DNA of 64,000 bases from the NCBI GenBank assembly GCA_963811365.1, contig CAWEQW010000006.1, forward strand, positions 434,001 to 498,000, written 5' to 3'. This DNA is from CAWEQW01 sp963811365 (GTDB lineage Bacteria; Actinomycetota; Actinomycetes; Propionibacteriales; Nocardioidaceae). Numbering within the stretch: position 1 is the stretch's first letter; each line of letters begins with the position of its first letter. This document shows positions 26,585 through 38,995 of this stretch, one piece after another. The position numbers and the translations under genes were made by a program. The notes under the pieces were generated by a model, which was given only the letters and a program-made list of their open reading frames with translations, did no database searches and was not told the origin of the DNA.

Positions 26585-27754
26585 GTGCACGTCGCGCACC
26601 TGACCCTGCACGACTTCCGCTCCTACGCCGACGTCGAGATCGCGCTGGGTCCGGGGGTCACCGCGTTCATCGGGCGCAACGGCCAGGGCAAGACCAACGT
26701 GGTGGAGGCCGTCGACTACGTCGCGCGACTGGCCTCGCACCGGGTCTCCGCGGACGCCCCGCTGGTGCGGTTCGGGGCGGAGCGCGCGGTGGTGCGCGCC
26801 GCGGTGGTGCGCGACGAGCGCACGGCGCTCCTCGAGGTCGAGATCAACCCGGGGCGCTCGAACCGGGCACGGGTCAACCGGTCCCCGCTGCCGCGGGCGC
26901 GCGAGCTGCTCGGGCTGGTGCGCACGGTGCTGTTCTCGCCGGAGGACCTCACGCTGGTCAAGGGCGACCCCTCCGACCGGCGGCGGTTCCTCGACGACCT
27001 CCTCGTCCTGCGCGGGCCCCGCTTCGCCGGAGTGCGCTCGGACTACGACCGGGTGCTCCGCCAGCGGAACACCCTGCTGAAGACGGCCGGCGGCGCCCGC
27101 CGCGGCGGAGGCAGCCGCCTGGAGGGCGCGCTGTCGACGCTGTCGGTCTGGGACGCGCACCTCGCCCGCACCGGTGCAGAGATCATCGCCGCGCGGGTGG
27201 CGCTCGTGCACGACCTGCGCCCCTTGGTCGCCGAGGCCTACCGGGCGGTCGCCGGGTCGGGCTCCGTCGGTCCGTCCACGGCGTCGATCTCCTACCGGCC
27301 GTCCTTCGAGATCGCCGCGCTCGCCGAGCCGTACGACGCGGGGCCGCCGGACCGCGGCGCGCTCGCCGAGGCCCTGCTCGCGGAGGTCGAACGGCGCCGC
27401 GACGACGAGCTGGACCGCGGCGTGAGCCTCGTCGGGCCGCACCGCGACGAGCTGGTGCTGACGCTGGGGCAGCTGCCGGTGAAGGGCTATGCGAGCCATG
27501 GTGAGTCGTGGTCGTTCGCGCTGGCGCTCCGGCTGGCGTCGTACGACCTCTTGCGGGCCGCCGGCGACGACCCGATCCTGATCCTCGACGACGTCTTCGC
27601 CGAGCTGGACACCGACCGGCGCGAACGGCTCGCCGAGCTGGTGGCCGCCGCGGAGCAGGTCCTGGTGACCGCGGCGGTGCCCGACGACGTGCCGCCGGCG
27701 CTGAAGGGCGTGCGGCTCGACGTGCGCGACGGGGAGGTGGTGCCGCATGGCTGA
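26585..27754 (+). CDS. recF: DNA replication and repair protein RecF
   Basis: A 389-residue SMC-like ATPase that loads RecA at gaps. Walker A is GRNGQGKTNVVEAV, the ABC-type signature is ASHGESWSFALALRLA, and Walker B is ILILDDVFAELD. The GTG at 26585 starts MHVAHLTLHDFRSYADVE, the family N-terminus. It overlaps the next gene by 8 bases. Confidence 0.96.
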   Translation: MHVAHLTLHDFRSYADVEIALGPGVTAFIGRNGQGKTNVVEAVDYVARLASHRVSADAPLVRFGAERAVVRAAVVRDERTALLEVEINPGRSNRARVNRSPLPRARELLGLVRTVLFSPEDLTLVKGDPSDRRRFLDDLLVLRGPRFAGVRSDYDRVLRQRNTLLKTAGGARRGGGSRLEGALSTLSVWDAHLARTGAEIIAARVALVHDLRPLVAEAYRAVAGSGSVGPSTASISYRPSFEIAALAEPYDAGPPDRGALAEALLAEVERRRDDELDRGVSLVGPHRDELVLTLGQLPVKGYASHGESWSFALALRLASYDLLRAAGDDPILILDDVFAELDTDRRERLAELVAAAEQVLVTAAVPDDVPPALKGVRLDVRDGEVVPHG

Positions 27755-28301
27755 TGAGCCGGACGTCGCCGGCGAGCCGGACGGGACCCCCGAGCACGAC
27801 GACACCGGCCTGGACCTCGCCCGCAGCATCGCCCGCTCACTGGCCGGTGTCCGGCGGGCCGCATCCCGCGCACAGACGCGCCCGCGCCCGGGGAGCCGGC
27901 CGCGGCGCACCGAGCCGCAGGCGTCCGGGGCGCACCCCGATGACCGGGACCCGCAGCTGCTCGACGCGACGATCGGCCGGCTGATCGCCGACCAGGGCTG
28001 GGACACCGACGTGCGGGTGCATGGCGTGTTCAGCCGATGGGAGCACCTCGTCGGCAGGGACGTTGCCGCGCACTGCTCGCCGGAGGCCTTCGACGACGGC
28101 CGGCTGGTGGTCCGCACGGACTCCACCGCCTGGGCCACGGAGATGCGGCTGCTGGCCCCCACGGTGCTGCGGCGGCTCAACGAGGAGCTCGGAGACGGCA
28201 CCGTGCGGGTGATCGACGTGCTCGGCCCCGCCGGACCGAGCTGGCGGCGCGGCAGGTTCTCGGTGCGCGGCGGCCGCGGGCCGCGCGACACCTACGGCTA
28301 G
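27747..28301 (+). CDS. DUF721 (DciA-like) family protein
   Basis: A 184-residue protein with a low-complexity N-terminal half. The DUF721 core begins near residue 70 (LIADQGWDTDVRVHGVFSRW) and ends with LRRLNEELGDGTVRVIDVLG. Proteins of this family, between recF and gyrB in actinobacteria, resemble DciA, the replicative-helicase operator of bacteria lacking DnaC. A role in helicase loading is inferred. Confidence 0.85.
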   Translation: MADEPDVAGEPDGTPEHDDTGLDLARSIARSLAGVRRAASRAQTRPRPGSRPRRTEPQASGAHPDDRDPQLLDATIGRLIADQGWDTDVRVHGVFSRWEHLVGRDVAAHCSPEAFDDGRLVVRTDSTAWATEMRLLAPTVLRRLNEELGDGTVRVIDVLGPAGPSWRRGRFSVRGGRGPRDTYG

Positions 28302-28714
28302 CACCGCTGGGCCCGGTCGGGAGCCGCGAGCCGCGGGGTCGAGGCGACCGGAACTGACGGCTCGAGCAGCCCAGGGCCGGTACGGGGACTAGAAACCGCC
28401 CCCGCGAAGCGCTCCTGAGGGCCGTCCAAGGCTCACAACGACCCTTCCCGGCGTGCAGAGGTCCCCAGGCGGTGGAGTGATCCCTCGATTCGGGGCCCTA
28501 ACGCGGTATACTCGAACCCGGGTCGTTCCCGCACTTCCGACGTGCCGAGGCGTGTGGCTGCCTGGGTCCGGGGCGGCCTTCGTCATGTCAGCACATGGGT
28601 GCCCGTGTTGCCGCGCGCGCACGGACGCCGGGTCGCGCGAGTGGCCCTGGACGAGCCCCCGGTTCGGCCGCCCGCCGGGCAGCCGCGGGAGCTCCTGACC
28701 GAAGAGGATGGCCC
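28302..28714 (+). promoter_or_regulatory. gyrB upstream region with candidate -10 element
   Basis: A 413-bp gap with no supported gene. TATACT at 28507-28512 is a good -10 hexamer, with a poor -35. GAAGAGGA just before the GTG at 28715 is the gyrB ribosome-binding site. The long leader may serve supercoiling control of gyrBA; that is inference. Confidence 0.45.
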
Positions 28715-30889
28715 GTGGCCGACCAGCTGCCCGACAGCATGCCCGCCAGCACCACCCCCCTAGCACAGCCAGAGACCGACACCAGCCCCGACGGCGTCGA
28801 CCCGGGCACGGTCACGGAGACCGCGGCGGCCCTCGCCCCGAGGAGCGCCGGCCACGCCGTCGAGGAGGGCATGTACGACGCCTCCGCGATCCAGGTGCTC
28901 GAAGGCCTCGAGGCCGTGCGCAAGCGGCCGGGGATGTACATCGGCTCGACCGGTGAGCGTGGCCTCCACCACCTGGTGTGGGAGGTCGTCGACAACTCCG
29001 TCGACGAGGCGCTGGCCGGCTACTGCGACCGCATCGTCGTCACCCTGCTCGACGGCGGCGGCCTCGAGGTCGTCGACAACGGCCGCGGCATCCCCACCGA
29101 CCTGCACCCGGTCGAGGGCATCCCCGCGGTGACGATGGCGTTGACGATGCTGCACGCCGGCGGCAAGTTCGGCGGCGGGGGCTACAAGGTGTCCGGCGGT
29201 CTGCACGGCGTCGGTGTCTCGGTCGTCAACGCGCTCAGCGCCACGCTCCAGGTGGATGTGCGCAACCGCGGGCACCACTGGCGGCAGGTCTTCAGCCTCG
29301 GCGAGCCGGACGGGCCGCTCGAGCAGCTCGAGCCGACCGACGAGACCGGCACGACCATCACGTTCTGGCCCAGCCCGGACATCTTCGAGACCACGACGTT
29401 CTCGCTGGAGACCATCACCCACCGGATCCGTGAGATGGCCTTCCTCAACAAGGGTCTCGAGATAGTGGTGCGCGACCAGCGGTCGACGGCCGACAGCATC
29501 GCCGAGGCCGTCGAGGACGCCACGACGACAGACGAGGGCGAGCGGGGCGCCGAGGACCAGCTCCGCGAGGGTGAGGTCAAGGGCACGCTCGAGCAGCGGT
29601 TCCGCTACGACCGCGGGCTGGTGGACTTCGTCGAGCACCTCAACCGGCGCCGCGACGCGGTGCACGCCAGCATCATCGACTTCGAGGCCGACCAGCCCTC
29701 GACCGGGATGAGCCTCGAGATCGCGATGCAGTGGACGACGTCGTACACCGAGTCGGTGCACACCTTCGCCAATACGATCAACACCCACGAGGGCGGCACC
29801 CACGAGGAGGGCTTCCGCTCGGCGCTCACCAGCCTGATCAACGCCTGGGGCGAGACCTGGGGGCTGATCAAGAAGCGGGAGGACCGGGTCTCCGGCGACG
29901 ACGTCCGCGAGGGGCTGACCGCGATCGTGTCGGTGAAGCTCGGCGAGCCGCAGTTCGAGGGCCAGACCAAGACCAAGCTCGGCAACACCGAGGCCAAGGG
30001 CTTCGTCCAGCGGGTCGTGAACGAGCAGCTCGGTGACTGGCTGGAGAAGAACCCCTCCGAAGGCAAGGACATCATCCGCAAGGCGCAGGCTGCGGCGTAC
30101 GCGCGCGTCGCTGCACGCAAGGCCCGCGAGCTGGCCCGCAGCCGCAAGGGGCTCCTGGGCGGTGGCGGGCTGCCCGGCAAGCTGGCCGACTGCCAGTCGA
30201 CCAACCCCGAGGAGTGCGAGATCTTCGTCGTCGAGGGTGACTCGGCCGGCGGCTCCGCCAAGGGGGGCCGCGACCCGCGGATCCAGGCGATCCTGCCGAT
30301 CCGCGGCAAGATCCTCAACGTCGAGAAGGCCCGCATCGACAAGGTGCTCGCGAACACCGAGGTGCAGGCGATCATCTCCGCCCTGGGCACGGGGATCCAC
30401 GAAGAGTTCGACATCGACAAGCTCCGCTACCACAAGATCGTGATGATGGCCGACGCGGACGTCGACGGACATCACATCCGGACCCTGCTGCTCACGCTGC
30501 TGTTCCGGTTCATGAAGCCGCTCATCGAGCATGGCTACGTCTACCTCGCGCAGCCGCCGCTGTACCGGCTGCGCTGGAACAAGCCCCACGAGCACCAGTT
30601 CGTCTACTCCGACGCCGAGCGCGACGCCCTGGTGCGCAGCGGCCAGGAGCAGGGCAAGAGGCTGCCCAAGGAGAACGCCATCCAGCGCTACAAGGGGCTC
30701 GGCGAGATGAACGCCGACGAGCTCTGGGAGACCACGATGGACCCGGACAACCGGCTCCTGCTGCAGGTCACCCTCGAGGACGCGGCGCAGGCCGACGAGA
30801 TGTTCTCGGTGCTGATGGGTGAGGACGTCGAGCAGCGCCGCTCGTTCATCCAGCGCAACGCCAAGGACGTCCGGTTCCTCGACATCTGA
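28715..30889 (+). CDS. gyrB: DNA gyrase subunit B
   Basis: A 724-residue type II topoisomerase subunit. The GHKL ATPase domain shows VDNSVDEALAGYCD and the GLHGVGVSVVNALSA lid. The TOPRIM domain has VVEGDSAGGSAKGGRDPRIQ and MMADADVDGHHIRTLLL, and the C-terminus reads QRYKGLGEMNADELWETTMD. About 45 low-complexity residues precede the usual start; GTG 28715 has the ribosome-binding site, while the frame is open further upstream. It provides the ATPase of gyrase. Confidence 0.97.
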   Translation: MADQLPDSMPASTTPLAQPETDTSPDGVDPGTVTETAAALAPRSAGHAVEEGMYDASAIQVLEGLEAVRKRPGMYIGSTGERGLHHLVWEVVDNSVDEALAGYCDRIVVTLLDGGGLEVVDNGRGIPTDLHPVEGIPAVTMALTMLHAGGKFGGGGYKVSGGLHGVGVSVVNALSATLQVDVRNRGHHWRQVFSLGEPDGPLEQLEPTDETGTTITFWPSPDIFETTTFSLETITHRIREMAFLNKGLEIVVRDQRSTADSIAEAVEDATTTDEGERGAEDQLREGEVKGTLEQRFRYDRGLVDFVEHLNRRRDAVHASIIDFEADQPSTGMSLEIAMQWTTSYTESVHTFANTINTHEGGTHEEGFRSALTSLINAWGETWGLIKKREDRVSGDDVREGLTAIVSVKLGEPQFEGQTKTKLGNTEAKGFVQRVVNEQLGDWLEKNPSEGKDIIRKAQAAAYARVAARKARELARSRKGLLGGGGLPGKLADCQSTNPEECEIFVVEGDSAGGSAKGGRDPRIQAILPIRGKILNVEKARIDKVLANTEVQAIISALGTGIHEEFDIDKLRYHKIVMMADADVDGHHIRTLLLTLLFRFMKPLIEHGYVYLAQPPLYRLRWNKPHEHQFVYSDAERDALVRSGQEQGKRLPKENAIQRYKGLGEMNADELWETTMDPDNRLLLQVTLEDAAQADEMFSVLMGEDVEQRRSFIQRNAKDVRFLDI

Positions 30890-30985
30890 CCCCCCACCCG
30901 GTTCGTCCTCGGGCCTGCCCGGCGTTCCCGCGGGCCGCCTGCAGACGAACAACCCGAGAAGAACCCCACGCGAGAGTGACCACCA

Positions 30986-33756
<2,771 letters not shown>

Positions 33757-33757
<1 letters not shown>

Positions 33758-34377
33758 TGGCTGACCGACGCACCGACGAGACCCCGTTGGCGCCTCGGCG
33801 CTCGCTCAGCGGGCCCGGACAGCAGGGGTCGGCGAGCCAGCCCAAGCGCCCGCTCACCGAGCGGGTCTCCTCCGCGGTCTCCGCGGCGGGGAGCGCGGTC
33901 GCCTCGGCGGCCGGCAGCGCCCAGAACCGCACGACCACGTCGACCGGGAACCGGCCGGTGACCACCGGTCCGCCGCCCGGCACCTCGCCGAGCCGTCCGC
34001 GGGGCACCCGGCGGGCCCGGCTTCGCCTGGTGCACCTGGACCCGTGGTCGGTGATGAAGACCTCCTTCCTGCTGTCCATCGCCTTCGGCATCGTGACCGT
34101 GGTGGCGGTGGCGATCGTGTGGTCGGTGCTCGGCGCGGCGGGCGTGTGGGACTCGATCAACAAGACGGTCACCGACGTGATGGGCGGCACCTCCGCGTCC
34201 ACGTTCGACGTGCAGAACTACGTCGGTACGAGCCGGGTGCTGGGCTTCACGATGGTCGTCGCCGTGGTCGACGTCATCCTCATCACAGCCATCAGCACGC
34301 TCGCCGCGTTCCTCTACAACCTCGCCGCAGCGCTGCTCGGCGGCTTGGAGGTCACGCTGGCCGAGGACGAGCGCTGA
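33757..34377 (+). CDS. DUF3566 domain membrane protein
   Basis: A 206-residue protein with a disordered Ser/Pro/Arg-rich N-terminal 90 residues. The DUF3566 region begins RLRLVHLDPWSVMKTSFLLS and has two transmembrane helices (about 108-132 and 165-193). The family typically lies directly after gyrA in actinobacteria; its function is unknown. The ATG overlaps the gyrA stop (ATGA). Confidence 0.9.
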
Positions 34378-34451
34378 CCTCGTTTTGAAGCGTGAGGAAG
34401 CCATGGGGTAACCTTCCCCGTCGGCACGGCGCCCCGCCTCGTTGCCATTCC

Positions 34452-34528
34452 GGGCCTATAGCTCAGACGGTTAGAGCGCTTCCCTGATAAGGAAGAGGTC
34501 GGAGGTTCAAGTCCTCCTAGGCCCACCA
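34452..34528 (+). tRNA. tRNA-Ile (GAT)
   Basis: A full cloverleaf: acceptor GGGCCTA pairs with TAGGCCC, the anticodon GAT is at 34486-34488 in CCTGATAAG, and the T-loop is GTTCAAGTC. The discriminator A is at 34525 and CCA is encoded at 34526-34528. The position after gyrA and DUF3566 is conserved. Confidence 0.97.
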
Positions 34529-34564
34529 TGTCCGCCCGCGGACGGATTCGAAGGGACACGACCA

Positions 34565-34690
34565 GTGAAGAAGCTCATCCTCCTCGCCCTGGCAGCCGGC
34601 GCTGCCGTCTTCGCCACGAAGAAGTTCAAGGCCGGTCAGGAGGAGCAGGCTCTGTGGGCTGAGGCCACGGACAGCGTCAAGCGGTCCTGA
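34565..34690 (+). CDS. DLW-39 family protein
   Basis: A 41-residue protein (MKKLILLALAAGAAVFATKK, then QALWAEATDSV) of the small DLW-39 family, found between tRNA-Ile and tRNA-Ala near gyrA in actinobacteria. One N-terminal hydrophobic helix suggests membrane association. Function unknown. GTG start at 34565. Confidence 0.85.
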   Translation: MKKLILLALAAGAAVFATKKFKAGQEEQALWAEATDSVKRS

Positions 34691-34722
34691 CCCCGGTCCG
34701 CTCGGCGGTCCCGCCCCGCTAG

Positions 34723-34795
34723 GGGGCCATGGCGCAATTGGTAGCGCACCTGCTTTGCAAGCAGGGGGTTAGGGGTTCGAGTCCCCTTGGCTCCA
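34723..34795 (+). tRNA. tRNA-Ala (TGC)
   Basis: Acceptor GGGGCCA pairs with TGGCTCC (one G-T). The anticodon TGC is at 34756-34758 within CTTTGCAAG, and the T-arm is GGGGTTCGAGTCCCC. CCA is not encoded. Its 3' half is the integration site of the following island. Confidence 0.97.
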
Positions 34796-34796
34796 C
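34753..34796. repeat. attL: 3' half of tRNA-Ala, 44-bp direct repeat
   Basis: The sequence from the anticodon loop to one base past the tRNA end is repeated without a mismatch at 43787-43830. Flanking bases differ on both sides. This is the usual footprint of tyrosine-recombinase integration into a tRNA gene, which leaves the tRNA intact. Confidence 0.9.
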
Positions 34797-35066
34797 CGCA
34801 GGTCAGGCCTGGTTTCGGGCCTCACCGGACCCCTCACCAGACGGTGGGTGCAGCAGCAAAGTGCAGCGGTTGGGCTTTGATTCACTCTTCTCGCGCCCCT
34901 GCCGACGAGTTCGCGCAGAGGCCGTCTGCGTGTACGCGAGACCGGAGGATAGGTCTTCGCGCGAGCGACCGAGGCGAGCAGCGGTCCCGAGGCGCGGGGA
35001 GGCCTGGAGGCGCCCACCGCGCCGGCCGACCTCGCGCCAGCACAGATCGCGGCCGTGGCGCTGGAG
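34797..35066. other. island left edge, no gene seen
   Basis: 270 bases between the tRNA-Ala copy and the end of the RES gene. Several frames are open by base composition, but none has protein-like features. Confidence 0.4.
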
Positions 35067-35672
35067 CTAATGCTGGTGCCTGTCGACACTTGGGTCGATG
35101 AACGTCGGCGCGACACCGGTCTCCTCCCACGTTGACAGGCCAACGTGTTCAGCGCCTCGGTGACGAACATGTGACAGCACCTCATCCGCCGGCGACGAAT
35201 CGGCGATGTGCGCCGTCGGGACCTGTTCGGGGTCAATGGGTTCGTGCAGGTATGGAAACAGCACTTTCGGTCCAAAGAAGACCACGTTTTGCGTGCCTGG
35301 CAGCGCGGCCGAGGGGACGATCATCCCCTTAGCCCCATCGCGACGGAGTCGCCAGGCGAGCGCGTGCGTCGGCGCGTAGTCCTCGCTTACGAGCTGAGAT
35401 GCTTCGATACCGTGTTCGGTGGCATTGCTGAAAGTGACTTCGACCAGGGCGTCTAGAGTCGCGTTCGCAGCCCACAGTCGCAGTCGGACATCCAGTAGAA
35501 CGCCCAAACTGGTACATCCGTCCGCCCGGATCATCTCCGCTGCGGGGCCCAAGGGGTGGGTGCACCAGTACTGGACGAGGTCCCCCCGCGCGTTGTAGCG
35601 ACCTGCTGACCGGCTGGAATTCACACGCCATGGCGTGTCCCAGGCGGCATGGCGATAGAGCGTCCGCCGCAC
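35067..35672 (-). CDS. RES domain toxin of a RES-Xre toxin-antitoxin system
   Basis: 201 residues. The N-terminal RES pattern is visible: LYRHAAWDTPWRVNSSRSAG, then GRYNARGDLVQYWCTHPLGPAAEMIR, with the conserved Arg, the hydroxyl residue and the Glu spaced as in the family. RES toxins degrade or ADP-ribosylate with NAD+ (MbcT and related). The GTG at 35672 lies 2 bases downstream of the antitoxin stop, the usual antitoxin-first order. Confidence 0.75.
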   Translation of the reverse strand: MRRTLYRHAAWDTPWRVNSSRSAGRYNARGDLVQYWCTHPLGPAAEMIRADGCTSLGVLLDVRLRLWAANATLDALVEVTFSNATEHGIEASQLVSEDYAPTHALAWRLRRDGAKGMIVPSAALPGTQNVVFFGPKVLFPYLHEPIDPEQVPTAHIADSSPADEVLSHVRHRGAEHVGLSTWEETGVAPTFIDPSVDRHQH

Positions 35673-35674
35673 GC

Positions 35675-36349
35675 TTAACTCGCGACAGTGGAGCGGCTCT
35701 GCGCAGCGACCCTAACGAGGTCGGCCGCCTCAACGGGGTCATCGAGAAGTTCGAGCGGCCGACGTCCCCCCAAGGCGGCGTGAGGGCGGGAAAACCAGCG
35801 AACCACGCCCGGGGCGGTGTACATGTGCCGTAGATGTGCCAGGGTCTTCGCCACCATCCGCACGCGAGCTTCGTCGTCACCTTCCGGCATTGCTCCGCCC
35901 TTGAGCCAGCGTTGGAGCGTGCGGACGTGTACGCCCAATAGCTCAGCGATGTCGTGCTGCGGCACGCTCAGGGTGTCGTTGATGAACCGCACCACCCTTG
36001 CGGTGTCAGTGCTCTCGGCAGTTGGCGCCTCGTCGGCGACATCACGGAGCACTTGGCGCACCTGCTCTAGCGCGATGCGCACTCGGCTGCGTCGGTCGTC
36101 TTCATTGGCGGCTCGCAGGCCCTTCTCGCCAGCGAGGAGAGCGGCTAGAAGGCTGTTGCTGAGGTAAGGGTCGACGGCTGTATATGAACTCGGCTCGGTC
36201 AAGCGGTCTGCGAGTTCATCTACCAGTTGACTGACCTCCGCAGGGATCTCGCGTTCGAGGGTCATCAGCCTCTGGGCACCATTGACCCGTGGCAGGTACT
36301 CGGATGCGAGTTCGATCAGCGGGTCTGAAGGTGCCACTGTCGTTACCAT
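35675..36349 (-). CDS. Xre/MbcA/ParS-family antitoxin
   Basis: A 224-residue protein from the ATG at 36349. It has an HTH near residues 125-150 (VPQHDIAELLGVHVRTLQRW) and a C-terminal toxin-binding domain (VRWFSRPHAALGGRRPLELL) typical of Xre/MbcA/ParS antitoxins. An extra N-terminal region of about 110 residues is larger than in most antitoxins. Starts at 36379 or 36466 are also possible; none has a clear ribosome-binding site. It presumably neutralises and autoregulates the RES toxin gene downstream. Confidence 0.75.
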   Translation of the reverse strand: MVTTVAPSDPLIELASEYLPRVNGAQRLMTLEREIPAEVSQLVDELADRLTEPSSYTAVDPYLSNSLLAALLAGEKGLRAANEDDRRSRVRIALEQVRQVLRDVADEAPTAESTDTARVVRFINDTLSVPQHDIAELLGVHVRTLQRWLKGGAMPEGDDEARVRMVAKTLAHLRHMYTAPGVVRWFSRPHAALGGRRPLELLDDPVEAADLVRVAAQSRSTVAS

Positions 36350-36466
36350 GTCGCCAAGGGTACGGCAGAAGGCCGACATGCCGGCGAAGTGTCTACGGCG
36401 AGTTCCTGCCTTGGCGTTCAGCGCGACAAGGAACCGGCGGATCATTCTGGGCACCCACCACTCCAA

Positions 36467-37136
36467 CTGGCGCGCGACTCGACGCGATCATGGCGCCACG
36501 CGGGGCCAGGAATGCGCAGCAGACCGATTCGTTGCTGGTGTCAAGAGAAGCGCGGGCCGCCTTCGGCCATCCCCTCACGTGGCGTAGTCGCTCTTGAGCG
36601 TGCGTGTGTTGATCCCGCGAACGCCGATCACAACGTGGACCCGTTCGATGCCATCGACCTGGAGACGACCTTCCAGCGCATGGCCAATCATTGGCTTGTC
36701 AGCGTGATCCGCTATGACGGCCCCTCCAACGCAGTGCAGCTTCTGCGCGATGTCGGCTCCCACAAACTCACTGGCCCACGACACTGCGGAACGATTCGCC
36801 GTAACGGGGTGCAGGCTGTGTCGGAGCGTCAACCCGATTCTCCGCAACTTCAAGTACGGAAGCGGCCTGAACATTCAGATCTTGACAGTCAGTGAGGTAC
36901 AGCGTGGAGCCATAAAGAATCGTTTCAGCCGCGGCTCTGAACGCGATTGCGGTCCAGAAAGTCGATGCGAACCGTATACCAAACACGCGCTGAGCCAGAT
37001 CAACGACGAGCTGAGCTAGACGTCGTAACGTGTCGAGGACAGCAGGCCGCGAGGGGTAATCGAGCGGAATTACGACGGAGCGGTTTGCTTCGCGCCCTTT
37101 CCCGACGACGCGCCTGGCAGGACCACCGGCGGCACC
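36467..37136. other. 670-bp stretch without a recognisable gene
   Basis: Lower GC than the core. Minus-strand open frames exist, one of about 99 codons at 36575-36874 (with FVGADIAQKLHCVGG) and one running from 36768 to the IS border (with VVIPLDYPSRPAVLDTLRRL). The second would have been cut by the IS insertion at 37136. Neither can be assigned; both look like remnants. Confidence 0.35.
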
Positions 37137-37282
37137 TGTCCGCGTACTACCTCACGTGTCGTTCTCCGTACGGCCTGACGTGTAGGTCGGTCTCGGCGAG
37201 TTGAGTCCCTTCTCGCCCTGAGCTGGGGTCACCCTTCGGTTCGTCCACCGCCAAGTAGACGGAACCGAAGGGTGACCTGCTC

Positions 37283-38677
37283 ATGATCCTGGATACGGAG
37301 TCCTGGATGAACGTTCGTCGTTTCCGCGCCCTGCATGCTGCGGGCGCTACCTATGCCGAGATCGCCCGCGAGTGCGGTGTCGATTGGCGCACCGTGAGGA
37401 AGTACCTGGCCGAGGATGCTCCCTCGGTCCCACCGGCTGCCCCGTCGCGGGCCGGCGCGCAACCGAAGCTGATCACCCCGTTCGTGCGCGGTCATCGAGG
37501 CATGGCTTCGTGCCGACATCACGCTCAAGGCGGCCGTCGTGCACGAGCGGCTGGTCGACCTGCATGGGTTCACCGGCAACTATCAGCGCACCAAGATGTT
37601 CATCGCCGAGGCTCGTCCGCGGATCGCAGCGGAGCTGGCCGAGGGTGATGAGAACCCGTTGCGCGGGTTGCATCGTCGGTTCGAGGTCGTCCCCGGCGCC
37701 CAGGCCCAGGTCGACTGGGGCGAGGAGGGCGACCTGCTCGCCCACGTCGGCATCAGAGCCGTCTACTCCTTCCACATGACGCTGTCGCACTCGCGTGACC
37801 CGTTCACCTGCTTCACCACGAGCATGGACCTGGCCACGTTCTGGGACTGCCACCGCCGGGCGTTCGCGCACTTCGGCGGGGTGCCCGGCACGATCGTCTA
37901 TGACCGCACCAAGACCGTGGTCAGCAAGCATGTCGCACCTGGCGTCGCGGTGCCGCTGCACCCCGAAGCGGCGCGTTCGCCGAGCACTACGGGTTCACCA
38001 TCGACGTGCTGGCCGCGTATCGGCCCACCGGGAAGGGCCGGGTCGAACGCCAGGTCCTGATCGTGCGTGACCACGTGATCGCCGGCCGCAGCTTCGACTC
38101 GATCGCCGAGCTCGACGGCGCGTTCGAGGGCTGGTTGCCGATCCGCCGGGCGCAGGTCCACCGCACCCACGGCCAAGTCATCAGCGTCCGTGCCGAGCCC
38201 GACCGGGCGGCACTGCTGCCGCTGCCCGAGCAGCCGTATCTGGTCACCGACAAGCACCTACGCCGGGTCGGAAAGGACTGCCTGGTCTCCTTCGAGGCCA
38301 GCTTCTACTCCGTGCCCGCCCGGCAGATCCGCGCCGGGCAACGGGTCCAGCTCCAAGTCGACGGGGAGGCCGTCACGATCCGTGCGGTCGGTGCCGATGG
38401 GGCGGGCTGGCTCGCCACGCATCCCCGAGCGCGTGAGCGCGGCAGCTGGGTCGTCGACCCCGCCCACTGGGACGGGCTGCCCGACGGACACACCCGCGCC
38501 GTCGACCTCGCGCAGCCCGCCAGGACGACGCCCTCACCGCCACCGTCGTCGGGTGTCGGGCTCGAGCCGCTGTCCTCACTGCTGGCCCGACGCCACGCCG
38601 ACATCGAAGTCGCCGCCCGGCCGCTGACCGACTACGAGACCGCCACCCACCCCAGCTCGAACGGAGCCCACCGATGA
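37283..38677 (+). pseudogene. istA: IS21 family transposase IstA, two frameshifts
   Basis: The ATG at 37283 starts MILDTESWMNVRRFRALHAA and an HTH (TYAEIARECGVDWRTVRKYL). The frame shifts +1 near 37490 and -1 near 37972, and reads well in between (ADITLKAAVVHERLVDLHGF; AQVDWGEEGDLLAH is the first DDE Asp region) and after (TIDVLAAYRPTGKGRVERQV). The C-terminus ends ATHPSSNGAHR. The two shifts cancel, so the ancestral protein is about 464 residues. Whether it is truly inactive depends on the sequence being right. Confidence 0.85.
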
Positions 38678-38995
38678 ACTCGAACAACCCCACCAGCGGC
38701 CTGCCCGGAAGATCAACCGGCCGCGACACCGTCGCTGATCACCGCTCACACCGTGGCCAGCCTGGCCGAGCTGCTCGCGATGTGTGAGGAGTTCCTGCGC
38801 ACCGCAGGTCCGCTCGTCCAGGCCGAACTCTGCGACCTACCTGACCCACCAGAGCGCCACCGGCGGACCCGTCGTGGTTCATCGACATGCTCGGCTTCAG
38901 CAGCGTCCACCTCGGCCACCTGCTGCCACGCCGACACCGTGCCCCCAGCGAGGACTGGCAGCACCCGACGAACACGCCGAGCAGGCGGCGAGTGA
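38674..38995 (+). pseudogene. small ORF between istA and istB, frame-shifted
   Basis: The ATG at 38674 overlaps the istA stop. Protein-like pieces lie in three frames: VASLAELLAMCEEFLRTAGP, then YLTHQSATGGP, then FIDMLGFSSVHLGHLLPRRH. Together they form one protein of about 100 residues seen in some actinobacterial IS21 elements; function unknown. Confidence 0.5.

Noticed and set aside
36575..36874. Minus-strand ORF with FVGADIAQKLHCVGG resembling AbiEii-type toxins
   Set aside because: Only one short motif is suggestive; no nucleotidyltransferase core is present, so no function is assigned.
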